This document shows positions 19,712-20,303 of a DNA stretch of 20,303 nt, piece by piece. Origin of the DNA: a virus. The stretch lies in IMG/VR virus record IMGVR_UViG_3300033182_000045, positions 1-20,303 of that record; one strand, written 5' to 3'. A program made the translations under genes and the position numbers. Positions within the stretch are counted from its first letter, which is position 1. Every line of letters begins with the position of its first letter. The notes beneath the pieces are model-generated. The model made no database searches and was not told the origin of the DNA. It was given only the letters and a program-made list of their open reading frames with translations.

Positions 19712-20303
19712 TGTCTTGCAATAATGTAAATAGAGAACTTAGTTTTGCATTGGATATTGCAAAAGGTAATATTGCTGGACTTTCATCTATTAACAAATTT
19801 GGATTCAATGACCAAGTACCAACTTCATTTGAAGTAATTGCATTAGGTTCTGCTAATTTTACTTACCCAACTTCTGCTGGAACAGTTACTGTTGTATCAG
19901 ATGATGCAAATGATACTTCTGCAGGTACAGGTGCTAGAACAATTAAGATACAAGGAATCGATGGTGATTATGATTTTCAAGAAGAAACAATTACCATGAA
20001 TGGTACAACCAATGTTAATTCTACAAGTACTTTTTTAAGAGTCAATCGAATGGAAGTGATGACAGCAGGGGCAAGTGATGGAATGGAAGGAACAATTACA
20101 GCAACAATCGGTGGTAATGAACAATCTAGAATGGAAGCTGACTATGATAATCAAACTTTACAAGCTAATTATACTATTCCTGCAGATAAAACTGGATATT
20201 TAACTAGAATACAAGCAACTTCTACAAAAGATAATAAAGCAGCATTTGTAGGTTTATTTACAAGAGAAGAAAATAGTATTTTTAAAATTAAACAATTATT
20301 TGA
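19711..20303 (+). CDS. virion structural protein, N-terminal part (3' end outside window)
   Basis: The frame opens at ATG 19711, overlapping the previous stop, and is still open at the right edge after 197 complete codons. The visible part begins MSCNNVNRELSFALDIAKGN, then IAGLSSINKFGFNDQVPTSF. It continues with YPTSAGTVTVVSDDANDTSA, GTGARTIKIQGIDGDYD, ETITMNGTTNVNSTSTFLRV and NYTIPADKTGYLTRIQATST. This order is familiar from structural proteins of marine cyanophages and pelagiphages. It looks like two beta-sandwich segments: one with Asp/Thr/Gly-rich turns, the second starting near residue 145. The role in the virion is unknown; capsid-surface or tail decoration are both possible. No strong Shine-Dalgarno precedes it, so initiation is probably coupled. 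Confidence 0.7.
   Translation, partial: MSCNNVNRELSFALDIAKGNIAGLSSINKFGFNDQVPTSFEVIALGSANFTYPTSAGTVTVVSDDANDTSAGTGARTIKIQGIDGDYDFQEETITMNGTTNVNSTSTFLRVNRMEVMTAGASDGMEGTITATIGGNEQSRMEADYDNQTLQANYTIPADKTGYLTRIQATSTKDNKAAFVGLFTREENSIFKIKQLF

Overview
The window is a compact, AT-rich stretch of bacteriophage genome. It holds the head, connector and tail-appendage genes of what looks like a tailed phage of the podovirus type. Every gene I accept lies on the + strand, most genes overlap or abut, and no gap exceeds about 165 bases. The P22 gp10-like tail protein (16372-18321), the conserved connector proteins and the overall style (arginine mostly AGA, TAA stops, strong AT bias) resemble phages of marine Alphaproteobacteria such as SAR11 and SAR116. 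That host assignment is inference: no host, replication or lysis gene is in view. Terminase and portal would be expected upstream of base 1.

Layout. (1) 1-2454, capsid module: the end of a scaffold-like protein, a conserved pre-capsid protein, a probable head-decoration protein and the major capsid protein, followed by a hairpin. (2) 2517-3878: two small overlapping genes, then the only sizeable non-coding gap (promoter-like site plus alternative hairpins), then two small virion-type proteins separated by a UUCG hairpin. (3) 3887-5785: head-tail connector proteins. (4) 5797-16361: tail fibre and adhesin region. It contains small beta-rich structural proteins, a C1q-like fibre protein, and a tandemly duplicated three-gene cassette (Ig-like IPT/TIG protein, LamG+SPRY protein, 344-residue triple-repeat protein) with an extra short IPT/TIG gene between the copies. 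Two repeat proteins of very different repeat number and another fibre protein follow. (5) 16372-20303: P22 gp10-like tail protein, a probable internal or ejection protein with 12-residue repeats, a 56-residue gene, and a structural protein running off the right edge.

The genes read as one late structural operon with tight translational coupling. Stop codons commonly overlap the next start (TAATG), and Shine-Dalgarno sequences are often written into the last codons of the preceding gene. The most notable content is the 7848-14543 region. It is a duplicated, modular set of probable host-adhesion proteins with shared N-terminal segments, swapped C-terminal domains, one copy truncated exactly at a domain boundary, and internally triplicated modules. 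I found no tRNA, integrase, CRISPR array, insertion sequence or defence system.
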